This document shows positions 34,557-44,040 of a stretch of 47,475 nt of DNA, piece after piece. The notes beneath the pieces were generated by a model that did not search any database, was not told the origin of the DNA, and worked only from the letters and a program-made list of their open reading frames with translations. Where the stretch lies: assembly GCA_965230635.1 (NCBI GenBank), contig CBDDLJ010000017.1:1-47475 (forward strand), written 5' to 3'. The position numbers and the translations under genes are program-made. The stretch comes from CBDDLJ01 sp965230635. Lineage in GTDB: Bacteria; Pseudomonadota; Gammaproteobacteria; UBA1113. The number at the start of each line of letters is the position of its first letter. Positions within the stretch are counted from its first letter, which is position 1.

Positions 34557-37500
34557 ATGACAAAATTTGTGCATCTTCAAATCCATACCGAATATTCGTT
34601 GATAGACGGTATTGTTCGTATTAAACCGTTGATTCAAAAAGCCATCGATTGTGGGATGCCCGCATTGGCTGTGACTGACCATTGTAATTTATTCACAGCG
34701 GTTAAATTATACCAAGCAGCGATCAACCGAGGGATCAAACCTATCTTTGGCAGTGATTTACAGGTGAGGCATGATCATGGTAGCGACAAGACGTCTTTGT
34801 TGACTGTGTTATGTGCTAATCAACGCGGTTATAAGAACTTAACGCGCTTAATTTCAACAGCGTATACAGATGGGCAATCAAGCGGTACACCCGTGGTAGA
34901 AAAAGCTTGGTTAGCAGAGAATAAAGAAGGGTTGATTGTCCTATCGGGGGGTATTCACAGTGATATAGGGCAAGCAATTGTTAACGATCAAGCTGCGCTG
35001 GCAGAAGCTTATTTGACAGATTGGTTAGCATTGTTTCATGAAGATTATTATTTGGAAGTTCACCGTGTCGGCTTTGCTAATGAAAATACCTATATTCAAG
35101 CTGTCATTCAATTAGCGCAACAATTTGCTGTGCCGATTGTCGCAACGAATAAGGTGCGTTTTTTGGATAAAGAAGACTTTGAAGCGCACGAAGCGCGTAT
35201 TTGTATTCAAGGAGGTTATGTTTTACAAGATCCGAAAAGACCTCAGCTGTATACGGAGCAACAATACTTTCGCACAGAAGAAGAAATGTGTGCTTTATTT
35301 AAAGATATGCCACAGGTATTACAAAATAGTGTTGAAATTGCTAAGCGATGTAATGTGCAATTGACACTGGGCAAGTCTTATTTGCCTGATTTTCCGGTAC
35401 CCCCTGGTATGACAATAGAGCAGTATTTTTCACAACAAGCAGTAGAAGGGTTAGAGCAGCGGTTACGTGTTTTATATGACAGTAATGCTGGTGATTTTGT
35501 TGAAAAACGAAAACCTTATGATAAACGATTACAAGAAGAACTGCATGTGTTGAATAAAATGGGTTATGCGGGTTATTTTTTGATCGTTGCTGATTTTATT
35601 CAATGGTCAAATAAGAATGGTGTGCCGGTTGGTCCAGGACGAGGTTCTGGTGCGGGTTCTTTGGTTGCTTACGCTATGCAGATTACCGGCCTAGATCCAC
35701 TGGCTTATGAATTACTATTTGAGCGTTTTTTGAATCCTGAGCGGGTATCTCTGCCTGATTTCGATATTGATTTTTGTATGGAAGGGCGCGATCGCGTGAT
35801 TGAGTATGTGGCTAATAAATATGGTCGTGACTGTGTTTCTCAAATTATTACTTATGGCTCTATGGCGGCGAAAGCCGTCGTGCGTGATGTTGGACGTGTG
35901 CTCAGCCACCCTTATGGTTTTGTTGATAAAATTGCGAAATTGATACCGTTTGCTGTCGGTATGACTTTAGATAAAGCCTTGGCAGAAGAAGAATTATTGC
36001 TAAAACGTTATAATGAAGAAGAGGAAGTCAAAGAATTAATTGATTTGGCAAAAAAATTAGAAGGGATTGTGCGCAATGCCGGTAAACATGCCGGTGGTGT
36101 GGTGATTGCGCCTTCAAAATTGATTGACTTTACACCATTATATTGTGAGCCAGATAGTTCTCAAATTGTGACTCAATTTGATAAAGATGATGTAGAAACA
36201 ATAGGCTTAGTCAAATTTGATTTTCTTGGTTTGCGGACATTAACGATTATTGATTGGGCAGTCAAAGCCATTAATCAACGTTTAGCAAAGGAAAAACAAC
36301 CATTAGTTGATATTAGTTTAATACCAGTGGATGATAAACAAACCTATACCTTACTAAAAAAGTGCACTACTACAGCGGTGTTTCAATTAGAATCACGTGG
36401 CATGAAAGAATTAATTAAGCGTTTGCAGCCAGATTGTTTTGAAGAAATTATCGCTTTGGTCGCGTTATTTCGTCCCGGCCCATTGCAATCCGGCATGGTA
36501 GATGATTTTATCGATAGAAAGCATGGGCGTGAGCAAATAACCTATCCCCATGCTGCCTTAGAATCGATTTTGTGTCCAACGTATGGGGTTATCTTATATC
36601 AAGAACAAGTGATGCAGATTGCTCAAGTGTTAGCAGGTTACACACTGGGTAGTGCAGATATTTTGCGTCGTGCGATGGGGAAGAAAAAGCCGGAAGAAAT
36701 GGCAAAGCAACGGATTATTTTTACTCAAGGCGCAGTTGAGCGTGGTGTAGAGCGTAATACAGCAACCTATATTTTTGACTTGATGGAGAAATTTGCAGGT
36801 TATGGATTTAATAAATCTCATTCGGCCGCTTATGCTTTGGTAGCGTATCAAACGGCATGGTTAAAAACACACTACCCTGCTGAATTTATGGCAGCAGTGT
36901 TGTCATCAGATATGGATAATATAGAAAAAATCGTTATTTTTGTTGATGAATGCAAGCAAATGAAACTCACGCTGTTGCCGCCTAATGTTAATCAAGGTTT
37001 TTATAAATTTACGGTTAACGAGCAAGGTGAGATAGTCTATGGTTTAGGTGCTATTAAAGGGTTAGGAGAAAGTGTTATAAAAACCATTATCGATGCACGT
37101 AAAAGTCAAGGACCTTTTCAAAACTTATTTGATCTATGCCATAGAGTTGGCTCTAAAACGATAAATAAACGTGGATTTGAAGCATTAACGAAGAGTGGGG
37201 CCATGGATTGTTTTCAACAAACAAGAGCAACTCTAGAAGCATCATTAGCAAAAGCACTAGGTATTGCCGATCGCCAAGCACGAGATAAACATCAAGGTCA
37301 AGGTGATTTATTTGCAGTCATGCAAGTGAAAACCGAGGTGCCTAAAGTAGATTATACATTAGTAAAAGAATGGCCAGAACAAGAATTATTACAGGGAGAA
37401 AAAAACACGATCGGCTTTTATTTAAGTGGCCACCCCATTGACCAGTATTGCCTTGAATTAAATCAATTTGTATCAGCAAAGATTGGCTTATTGTCACCCG

Positions 37501-38018
37501 ATCAAGGTCAGAATGTTATTGTTGCCGGTTTGGTAGCGAGTGTTCGATTTATGCAGACTAAGCGAGGTGACCGCATGGCATTTGTTAGTCTTGATGATGG
37601 TACCGGTAGACTTGAATTAGCTGTTTTTTCTGATGTATTACAACAGTCGCGCGAATTACTCGTGAAAGAGAATATCGTGATTGTCGAAGGTGATGTGGCC
37701 ATAGATGATTATAGCGGTGGTTTTCGTATGAGTTGCCAGCGTTTGTTAAGTTTAGAGCAGGCACGTAGCAACTATGTGAAACAAATTATTATCAATTTGC
37801 ATGCGAACCAATGTCAAGAGGAAACCTTACAACAATTACAGACTATTTTAGCGTCTCACTTACAGGGGGCTTGCCCTGTTATCGTTAAATATCATCAATC
37901 CTGGGCAAATGCACAGTTTGCACTCAGTAATGACTGGCGTGTGCAGCCTAGAGATAGTTTACTGCATCAATTGCGAGACAGTTTTGGCACAGAAGCCATC
38001 GTGGTTGATTATTACTGA
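34557..38018 (+). CDS. dnaE: DNA polymerase III alpha subunit
   Basis: The 1153-residue replicative polymerase. ATG 34557 (MTKFVHLQIHTEYSLIDGI) matches the family N-terminus; the frame is open 41 codons further up, but that extension has no family support and overlaps a promoter. Domains: PHP (about 4-280; AVTDHCNLFTA), palm and fingers (GVPVGPGRGSGAGSLVAYA; the catalytic triad includes LPDFDIDFCMEGRDRVIEYV), RNAGKHAGGVVIA, helix-hairpin-helix, and an OB fold with NVIVAGLVASVRFMQTKRGD near the end. The Asp residues in PDFDIDF are the metal ligands. Length and order are normal. Confidence 0.96.
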   Translation: MTKFVHLQIHTEYSLIDGIVRIKPLIQKAIDCGMPALAVTDHCNLFTAVKLYQAAINRGIKPIFGSDLQVRHDHGSDKTSLLTVLCANQRGYKNLTRLISTAYTDGQSSGTPVVEKAWLAENKEGLIVLSGGIHSDIGQAIVNDQAALAEAYLTDWLALFHEDYYLEVHRVGFANENTYIQAVIQLAQQFAVPIVATNKVRFLDKEDFEAHEARICIQGGYVLQDPKRPQLYTEQQYFRTEEEMCALFKDMPQVLQNSVEIAKRCNVQLTLGKSYLPDFPVPPGMTIEQYFSQQAVEGLEQRLRVLYDSNAGDFVEKRKPYDKRLQEELHVLNKMGYAGYFLIVADFIQWSNKNGVPVGPGRGSGAGSLVAYAMQITGLDPLAYELLFERFLNPERVSLPDFDIDFCMEGRDRVIEYVANKYGRDCVSQIITYGSMAAKAVVRDVGRVLSHPYGFVDKIAKLIPFAVGMTLDKALAEEELLLKRYNEEEEVKELIDLAKKLEGIVRNAGKHAGGVVIAPSKLIDFTPLYCEPDSSQIVTQFDKDDVETIGLVKFDFLGLRTLTIIDWAVKAINQRLAKEKQPLVDISLIPVDDKQTYTLLKKCTTTAVFQLESRGMKELIKRLQPDCFEEIIALVALFRPGPLQSGMVDDFIDRKHGREQITYPHAALESILCPTYGVILYQEQVMQIAQVLAGYTLGSADILRRAMGKKKPEEMAKQRIIFTQGAVERGVERNTATYIFDLMEKFAGYGFNKSHSAAYALVAYQTAWLKTHYPAEFMAAVLSSDMDNIEKIVIFVDECKQMKLTLLPPNVNQGFYKFTVNEQGEIVYGLGAIKGLGESVIKTIIDARKSQGPFQNLFDLCHRVGSKTINKRGFEALTKSGAMDCFQQTRATLEASLAKALGIADRQARDKHQGQGDLFAVMQVKTEVPKVDYTLVKEWPEQELLQGEKNTIGFYLSGHPIDQYCLELNQFVSAKIGLLSPDQGQNVIVAGLVASVRFMQTKRGDRMAFVSLDDGTGRLELAVFSDVLQQSRELLVKENIVIVEGDVAIDDYSGGFRMSCQRLLSLEQARSNYVKQIIINLHANQCQEETLQQLQTILASHLQGACPVIVKYHQSWANAQFALSNDWRVQPRDSLLHQLRDSFGTEAIVVDYY

Positions 38019-38034
38019 TTGACTAAGGGCTCTT

Positions 38035-38043
38035 TGATATAAT
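38035..38043 (+). promoter_or_regulatory. extended -10 promoter upstream of accA
   Basis: TGATATAAT gives a full -10 TATAAT with the TGn extension in the 150-base gap between dnaE and accA. No good -35 is seen at the usual distance, which an extended -10 does not strictly need. Confidence 0.35.
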
Positions 38044-38168
38044 TTATCATCAATATGATTAAATTTAGACCAGCTTGTTTGTTTTAAGGTTAACCTTAGT
38101 GAAAATTGGCAAATTCTATTAAATCATGCACAATACGGTTTAGAAATGAGGAAGTAAGGTGAATTTTT

Positions 38169-39119
38169 ATGCAGCAAAACTTTTTAGATTTTGAACAACC
38201 TATCGCAGAATTAGAAGCGAAAATTGAAGAATTACGTTTAGTCACCAGTGATCATGATGTCAATATTACAGAAGAAATTGAGCGATTAAGAACAAAAAGC
38301 CGTGACTTGACCAAGTCAGTATTTGCTAATTTAAATGCGTGGCAAGTGACTCAAATAGCACGTCATCCTCAGCGGCCTCATTTTTTGGATTATGTTGAGC
38401 ATATTTTTACCGATTTCGATGAAATGCATGGCGATAGGCATTATGCAGATGATCAAGCATTGATTGGCGGTATAGCCCGGCTTGATGGTCAAGCCGTGGT
38501 GATCATTGGGCATGAAAAAGGACGCAAGACCAACGAAAAAGTAACACGCAATTTTGGTATGGCAAATCCTGAAGGTTATCGAAAAGCACTGCGTCTCATG
38601 CAAATGGCTGAAAAGTTTAAACTGCCTATTTTAACCTTTATTGATACTGCAGGAGCGTATCCGGGCATCGGTGCGGAAGAACGAAATCAAAGTGAAGCAA
38701 TTGCACGAAATTTATATGAAATGTCAGCGATTAAAACCCCCATTATTTGTACCGTAACAGGTGAAGGTGGCTCAGGAGGCGCATTGGCAATAGGCCTTGG
38801 TGATCGGGTATTAATGTTACAATATGCTGTTTATTCAGTGATTTCTCCAGAAGGCTGTGCCTCAATTTTGTGGAAAACTCCGGAAAAGAAAGCAGAAGCG
38901 GCAGAAGCGTTAAAACTAAATGCAGAGCAATTATTTAAACAAAAATTAATTGATGAAGTGATTCCTGAACCGTTGGGTGGTGCACATCGTGATCCAGTTG
39001 CCATAGCGGCGACGTTAAAGCAACAATTACTGCATAATTTAACCCACTTGCAAGGGCAGACAATGGATGAATTATTAGTCGATCGTTATAATAAGTTTAT
39101 GTCTTATGGCAGAAGCTAA
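38169..39119 (+). CDS. accA: acetyl-CoA carboxylase carboxyltransferase subunit alpha
   Basis: A 316-residue subunit which with AccD transfers the carboxyl group from biotin to acetyl-CoA, the first step of fatty acid synthesis. Motifs: FLDFEQPIAELEAKIEEL (N-terminal coiled helix), IARHPQRPHFLDYVEHIF, FDEMHGDRHYADDQALIGG, HEKGRKTNEKVTRNFGMANP, TFIDTAGAYPGIGAEERNQS and VTGEGGSGGALAIGLGDRVL (the oxyanion-hole glycines). The dnaE-accA-tilS order is canonical. The stop lies 13 bases inside tilS. Confidence 0.96.
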   Translation: MQQNFLDFEQPIAELEAKIEELRLVTSDHDVNITEEIERLRTKSRDLTKSVFANLNAWQVTQIARHPQRPHFLDYVEHIFTDFDEMHGDRHYADDQALIGGIARLDGQAVVIIGHEKGRKTNEKVTRNFGMANPEGYRKALRLMQMAEKFKLPILTFIDTAGAYPGIGAEERNQSEAIARNLYEMSAIKTPIICTVTGEGGSGGALAIGLGDRVLMLQYAVYSVISPEGCASILWKTPEKKAEAAEALKLNAEQLFKQKLIDEVIPEPLGGAHRDPVAIAATLKQQLLHNLTHLQGQTMDELLVDRYNKFMSYGRS

Positions 39120-40440
39120 CCTATTAGCAGATTTTTCCACACAGTTTTCAACATTAGTTACACAACTGCCTGCTTCAATCGACACGCTATGGTTAGCTTA
39201 TAGCGGTGGATTAGATTCGCATGTGTTATTAGATTTATTACAACAAAACGTAAGTTATAGCTTGCGTGTTGTACACATCAATCATGGGTTGAGTCAGCAT
39301 GCCCAGCAGTGGCAACAGCATTGTCAATCAATATGCCGAAACTACGGGATTGATTGCCATATCGAAACAGTTCAAATTCAGCAGCAAGGCAAAGGAACAG
39401 AAGCAGCAGCGCGTTTAGCCCGATATCACGTATTTGCTGATGTGATTAAACAGACCGGATGTTTGTTAACAGCTCATCACCTTGATGATCAGGCAGAGAC
39501 AGTGTTATTGCGATTATTACGCGGCAGTGGCTTGCATGGGTTAGCCGGTATTTCTGCTTATTCGCGCTTTGCTGATGGTTTCATGATACGACCATTACTA
39601 AACTATACCCGTGAGCAATTACAAGCCTATGCACACATGCGAAAATTAAAATGGATCGATGATGAAAGCAATGAAGATACCCGTTTTGCACGAAATTATA
39701 TTCGTCATAAAATCATGCCACGCTTACAACAGGTATGGCCTGGTGCAAATAAAACGCTGAGTAGTGCAGCCGAATTGTGCCAAGAGGGTGCTTTATTGCT
39801 GTCAAGCTATGCAAGTGAACTATACCGTAACGTTGCTACTGATAGTTGTGATCAAATACGATTATTGCCTTTAACTCAACTTGAACAAGCTCAACAACGC
39901 TTAGTGTTGCGCTACTGGTTGCAACAACAACACATAGCGATGCCAAGCTATGTAAAGTTGCAAGAAATTCAACGCTGTTTATTGACAGCGCGTCCTGATG
40001 CGAATCCGATTGTCGCTTGGGGAGCGTATCAATGCCGTCGTTTTCGAGGTAAACTGTATATTGTCAAACAAGCAGAAGCCATTCCAACTGACTATGAACA
40101 ATACTGGGATTTGCAGAAAACATTGCAATTGCCAGCAGGGCTGGGTTCTCTCTCGGTCCAAGCCACAATGGGGGATGGTTTAAGACTACCTGCCAATGCC
40201 GGTGTCACCCTCAAGTTTTGGCGGGAAGGTGAGCGCTTTCATCCAGCAAAGCGTCAACGATCTTGTTCGTTAAAAAAGCTATGGCAGGAGTGGGCTGTGG
40301 AACCGTGGCGGCGTGACAGAATTCCTTTGATTTATATTAATGAGCAATTAGCAGCGGTTGTTGGTTATGCCATAGCTGATACTTATCAAGCAAAAGCTGA
40401 TGAAAAAGGCCATGTTTTTAGTATTGATTCAAGCAGATAG
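39106..40440 (+). CDS. tilS: tRNA(Ile)-lysidine synthase
   Basis: A 444-residue N-type ATP pyrophosphatase that turns C34 of the tRNA-Ile CAU anticodon into lysidine. The PP-loop is LWLAYSGGLDSHVLLDLL; next come VHINHGLSQHAQQW, GTEAAARLARYHVF, TAHHLDDQAETVLLRLLRGS and DESNEDTRFARNYIRHKIMP. The C-terminal domains (from about 235) include LPANAGVTLKFWREGERFHP and the KLWQEWAVEPWRRDRIPL segment that binds the acceptor stem. It overlaps accA by 14 bases. Confidence 0.95.
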   Translation: MAEANLLADFSTQFSTLVTQLPASIDTLWLAYSGGLDSHVLLDLLQQNVSYSLRVVHINHGLSQHAQQWQQHCQSICRNYGIDCHIETVQIQQQGKGTEAAARLARYHVFADVIKQTGCLLTAHHLDDQAETVLLRLLRGSGLHGLAGISAYSRFADGFMIRPLLNYTREQLQAYAHMRKLKWIDDESNEDTRFARNYIRHKIMPRLQQVWPGANKTLSSAAELCQEGALLLSSYASELYRNVATDSCDQIRLLPLTQLEQAQQRLVLRYWLQQQHIAMPSYVKLQEIQRCLLTARPDANPIVAWGAYQCRRFRGKLYIVKQAEAIPTDYEQYWDLQKTLQLPAGLGSLSVQATMGDGLRLPANAGVTLKFWREGERFHPAKRQRSCSLKKLWQEWAVEPWRRDRIPLIYINEQLAAVVGYAIADTYQAKADEKGHVFSIDSSR

Positions 40441-40477
40441 TTACTGCTCTATAAGCTATACGTTACAGGCAAGCTGT

Positions 40478-40744
40478 TCAGTGAGATTTTGCTATTTTAT
40501 TTTGTCGCACGCATTCAATTTCCATTTTTAATTTTTGATATAACGTGCCTAGCTCCAGTAGTGTTTTTTCCTTGCTGATAATCTCAATTTGTTTGGCGAT
40601 GATATTGAGGTGAGTTGCTCCAGTACAGGCAGTATTTCTTGCTGGTTTGTGGATGCAAGAAATAAAACCTTTTTTATTTTTTTCTTCAAAATAATGTTCT
40701 AATTCTTGTTACGTGTTATACTTGCTTGGTAATATTGAAAACTG
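40478..40744 (-). pseudogene. HPt phosphotransfer domain remnant behind two in-frame stops
   Basis: Past the stop of the receiver gene (TAG, minus strand, 40747-40745) the same frame continues with an HPt domain, broken once more by TAA (40711-40709), to TGA at 40480-40478. It reads QELEHYFEEKNKKGF, then CIHKPARNTACTGATHLNII and AKQIEIISKEKTLLELGTLY. The spacing from His to the later Gly and Leu (HKxxxxxxxxGxxxL) matches canonical HPt modules, though the usual Gly four residues after His is Arg. The first helix of the domain (DVDMVVKAFGGNRKIAL) is in the translated part. There is no frameshift, only two nonsense codons, so the loss looks recent. Confidence 0.72.
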
Positions 40745-41242
40745 CTATAAAGCAATTTTTCTATTCCCTCCAAATGCTTTAACCACCATGTCCACATCAA
40801 TTTCATGTGAGTTATGAAAAGAATCTGCATATTTTTCTTTTAATTGTATTGCAAGGTAACGCTTTATTATTGAAAAGACATCTTCTTCTTGTACTGGCTT
40901 TCTTAAAAAATCATCGATGCCCATATTTAAACAATAATTTCGATGTTCTCCACAAAAATGGGTGGTTAGCGCAATAATAAAGATGGCTGGATCTTCATTT
41001 TTTGATTCAATTTTACGAATTTCTTGTGTTGTTACCGCACCATCTTTACCGGGTAAGCCGATATCCATAAATATAACGATATAGGCTTTTTTATTAAATA
41101 AAAATAAGGCTTCTTCACTCGTAGCGGCAGTATCAACCTCAAAACCACAGCGCTCAAGGGTATGTTTTATAACAGATTGCAATGAATAATCATCTTCAAC
41201 CAATAATGCCAATGGCTTGGTAGCGTTTTCAGGTGGATTCAT
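40745..41242 (-). CDS. response regulator receiver protein, truncated from a receiver-HPt protein
   Basis: A 165-residue protein whose first 130 residues are a receiver domain: acidic pair Asp17-Asp18 in LLVEDDYSLQSVI, phospho-acceptor Asp60 in VIFMDIGLPGKDG, Thr93 in IIALTT and Lys115 in DFLRKPVQ. The ATG at 41242 has AAGGA 6 bases before it. There is no DNA-binding domain. Residues 148-165 (IDVDMVVKAFGGNRKIA) are the first helix of an HPt domain that then meets a TAG stop. Proteins of this build relay phosphate from hybrid sensor kinases; no kinase is encoded next to it. As translated it could still act as a phosphate sink or a stand-alone receiver. Confidence 0.85.
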   Translation of the reverse strand: MNPPENATKPLALLVEDDYSLQSVIKHTLERCGFEVDTAATSEEALFLFNKKAYIVIFMDIGLPGKDGAVTTQEIRKIESKNEDPAIFIIALTTHFCGEHRNYCLNMGIDDFLRKPVQEEDVFSIIKRYLAIQLKEKYADSFHNSHEIDVDMVVKAFGGNRKIAL

Positions 41243-41427
41243 AACAATTCCTTAAAATATTGTATTAATATAATGCTAATAATTGATTATCATTTAGCGC
41301 TATAAATATTCATTCATTAATAAAAACTATAGCAAATGTTTAAAAATAATCCAATATTTTACTGTATTTTTTTGTTCAAATGATTACCAATTTATTGGCA
41401 AGGCATTTTTTAATGTAAAAGTCAGCT

Positions 41428-41455
41428 TTGTCTGCAACTCGGCTTCTGTTAAAAT
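41428..41455 (+). promoter_or_regulatory. sigma-70 promoter upstream of pyrG
   Basis: TTGTCT (41428-41433), a 16-base spacer and TAAAAT (41450-41455) stand 34 bases before the pyrG start. The rest of the divergent 246-base gap (41243-41488) is very AT-rich and must also hold the promoter of the receiver gene. Confidence 0.5.
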
Positions 41456-41488
41456 GGGGGCTGGCTAGAACGTAGAGTGTGATTAACA

Positions 41489-43162
41489 GTGACTAAATAT
41501 ATTTTTATTACCGGTGGTGTTGTTTCTTCTTTAGGCAAAGGAATTGCGGCGGCTTCCTTGGCAACTATCTTAGAGTCACGTGGGTTGAATGTCACATTAC
41601 TCAAATTAGATCCTTATATTAATGTCGATCCAGGCACAATGAACCCCTTTCAACACGGAGAAGTCTTTGTGACTGAAGATGGTGCTGAGACGGATTTAGA
41701 CTTAGGTTATTACGAACGCTTTATTCGTAGCAAAATGACACGAGATAATAATTTTACCAGTGGACGTGTATTTGCTGATGTCATCCGAAAAGAGCGTAGA
41801 GGAGATTATTTAGGTGGTACGGTGCAGGTTATCCCGCATATAACTGACGAGATAAAGCATAAAATAGTCAAAGGAGCAGATGATGTTGATATTGCTTTGA
41901 TTGAAATTGGTGGCACCGTAGGAGATATTGAATCCTTACCATTTTTAGAAGCAATTAGACAAATGCGTGTTGATTTAGGTTTGATTAATACGCTTTACAT
42001 GCACCTGACGCTGGTGCCTTATGTGAAAACAGCAGGTGAGTATAAAACAAAGCCAACACAACATTCAGTAAAAGAATTACGTTCTATTGGGATCCAGCCT
42101 GATATATTATTATGTCGCTCAGAGCGATCTATCCCGGTACAAGAGCGCGACAAAATTGCATTATTTACCAATGTTGAAAAACGCGGTGTCATCAGTTTGC
42201 CTGATGTATCAACGATTTATCAAATTCCTTTGATTTTAAATCAGCAAGGCATTGATGAATTAGTTATTGAAAAATTGCAACTGTCAGCAAAACCACCGAT
42301 GTTGTCCGATTGGGAAGCGGTGGTGGCTGCACAGCAACAACCAAAACAAGCAGTAACTATCGCCATAGTAGGAAAATATATTAGCTTGGTTGATGCGTAT
42401 AAATCATTGATACAAGCATTAGTTGATGCTGGCATTAACACACATACACGAGTGAATATTGACTATATTGATGCCGGAGAAATAGAACAAAAAGGAACTG
42501 TCTTATTAGAAGGAAAAGCAGCAATTATTGTTCCTGGTGGTTTTGGTGAGCGTGGCACCGAAGGAAAAATAATGGCAGCACAATTTGCACGAGAAAATAA
42601 AGTGCCTTATTTAGGATTGTGTTTAGGTTTGCAAGTCGCATTAATTGAGTTTGCGCGCCATGTTGCTGGGATGGAAAACGCACATAGCAGTGAGTTTGAT
42701 CCAACAACGCCTTATCCTGTTGTAGGTTTAATTACTGAGTGGAAAACAGACAATGGTGATGTGCATCGGCGAAATGAGCAGTCAGATAAAGGTGGTACCA
42801 TGCGGCTAGGTGGTTATGCCTGCCATTTAAAAGAAGGTACCCTAGCTAGGAAGTTATATCAACAACCCAGTGTTATTGAACGTCATCGTCACCGTTATGA
42901 AGTTAATAATGAATTAGTCCCACAACTAGAAGAAAAAGGCTTGGTAATATCCGGTCGCTCGCAAGATAATAGTTTAGTTGAAATGATTGAGCTACCTGAT
43001 CATCCTTGGTTTATTGCATGTCAATCACATCCTGAATTTACCTCAACGCCACGTGAAGGTCATCCTTTATTTGCAGGGCTAATTGAAGCCGCTAATGAGT
43101 ACACAAAGGCACAAAAAAAAAGTCAAAATAATATGACAGAGGATTTGGTTGCTTCTATGTAA
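41489..43162 (+). CDS. pyrG: CTP synthase
   Basis: A 557-residue enzyme that aminates UTP to CTP with glutamine. It starts at GTG 41489. The N-terminal synthase domain (1-265) has FITGGVVSSLGKGIAAASLA (P-loop), LDPYINVDPGTMNPFQHGEV, TDLDLGYYERFI and IEIGGTVGDIESLPFLEAIR. The C-terminal class I glutaminase domain has VPGGFGERGTEGKIMA, VPYLGLCLGLQVALIEFARH with the nucleophile Cys, and FIACQSHPEFTSTPREGHPL with catalytic His and Glu. The last 15 residues are an extra polar tail. pyrG-kdsA-eno-ftsB is the canonical gammaproteobacterial order. Confidence 0.97.
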   Translation: MTKYIFITGGVVSSLGKGIAAASLATILESRGLNVTLLKLDPYINVDPGTMNPFQHGEVFVTEDGAETDLDLGYYERFIRSKMTRDNNFTSGRVFADVIRKERRGDYLGGTVQVIPHITDEIKHKIVKGADDVDIALIEIGGTVGDIESLPFLEAIRQMRVDLGLINTLYMHLTLVPYVKTAGEYKTKPTQHSVKELRSIGIQPDILLCRSERSIPVQERDKIALFTNVEKRGVISLPDVSTIYQIPLILNQQGIDELVIEKLQLSAKPPMLSDWEAVVAAQQQPKQAVTIAIVGKYISLVDAYKSLIQALVDAGINTHTRVNIDYIDAGEIEQKGTVLLEGKAAIIVPGGFGERGTEGKIMAAQFARENKVPYLGLCLGLQVALIEFARHVAGMENAHSSEFDPTTPYPVVGLITEWKTDNGDVHRRNEQSDKGGTMRLGGYACHLKEGTLARKLYQQPSVIERHRHRYEVNNELVPQLEEKGLVISGRSQDNSLVEMIELPDHPWFIACQSHPEFTSTPREGHPLFAGLIEAANEYTKAQKKSQNNMTEDLVASM

Positions 43163-43191
43163 TTAAAATAGCTAGATAGAGGAATATGTTT

Positions 43192-44040
43192 ATGCAATTA
43201 TGTCAATATGAAGTTGGATTAGATCAACCAATGTTTCTCATTGCAGGTCCTTGTGTTATTGAAAGTGAATCACTTTGTTTAGATATTGCAGAGAAACTAA
43301 AGCTGATTTCTGAAAAGTTAGCCATGCCTTATATTTTTAAAGCGTCATTTGATAAAGCCAACCGTTCTTCACATGCGAGCTTTAGAGGTTTAGGCTTAGA
43401 AAAAGGGTTAAGCATATTAGAAACGGTAAAGACAAAAGTGGGTGTGCCGGTATTAACTGATGTGCACGAAGATACGCCATTAGAAGAGGTTTCCTCTGTA
43501 GTTGATGTATTGCAAACGCCCGCATTTTTGTGCCGACAAACCAATTTTATTCAACGAGTTGCTGCTCAAGGCTTACCAGTTAATATCAAAAAAGGACAGT
43601 TCTTAGCACCACATGACATGCCATATGTTGTTGAAAAAGCTCGCATGGTTGGAAATCAACAAATTATGGTGTGTGAACGCGGTGCGAGCTTTGGTTATAA
43701 TAATTTAGTTTCCGATATGCGCGGATTAATGATAATGCGGCAAACACAATGTCCCGTTGTTTTTGATGCGACGCATTCAGTACAATTGCCGGGAGGGCAA
43801 GGTGGTTGCTCCGGTGGACAGCGTGAATTTGTGCCTGTGTTAGCACGAGCTGCCGTTGCAGCGGGTATATCTGGCATTTTTATGGAAACACATCCGCAGC
43901 CTGAAAAAGCGTTAAGTGATGGGCCCAATGCGTGGCCATTACGGCAAATGGAAGCACTACTATCTACGTTAAAGATAATTGATAGTCATGTAAAGCAACA
44001 AGGTTTTTTGGAAGAAATAAATTATGTCAACAATAGTTAA
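43192..44040 (+). CDS. kdsA: 3-deoxy-8-phosphooctulonate (Kdo-8-P) synthase
   Basis: A TIM-barrel aldolase that joins arabinose-5-phosphate and phosphoenolpyruvate for the Kdo of LPS. Motifs: FLIAGPCVIESESLCLDIAE, IFKASFDKANRSSHASFRG, PVLTDVHEDTPLEEV, LQTPAFLCRQTNFIQRVA, VCERGASFGYNNLVSDMRGL and FDATHSVQLPGGQGGCSGGQ. I prefer ATG 43192, 8 bases after AGAGGA, giving 282 residues; ATG 43186 is in frame but lies almost on the ribosome binding site. The end overlaps eno by 17 bases, so the two are coupled. Confidence 0.95.
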   Translation: MQLCQYEVGLDQPMFLIAGPCVIESESLCLDIAEKLKLISEKLAMPYIFKASFDKANRSSHASFRGLGLEKGLSILETVKTKVGVPVLTDVHEDTPLEEVSSVVDVLQTPAFLCRQTNFIQRVAAQGLPVNIKKGQFLAPHDMPYVVEKARMVGNQQIMVCERGASFGYNNLVSDMRGLMIMRQTQCPVVFDATHSVQLPGGQGGCSGGQREFVPVLARAAVAAGISGIFMETHPQPEKALSDGPNAWPLRQMEALLSTLKIIDSHVKQQGFLEEINYVNNS

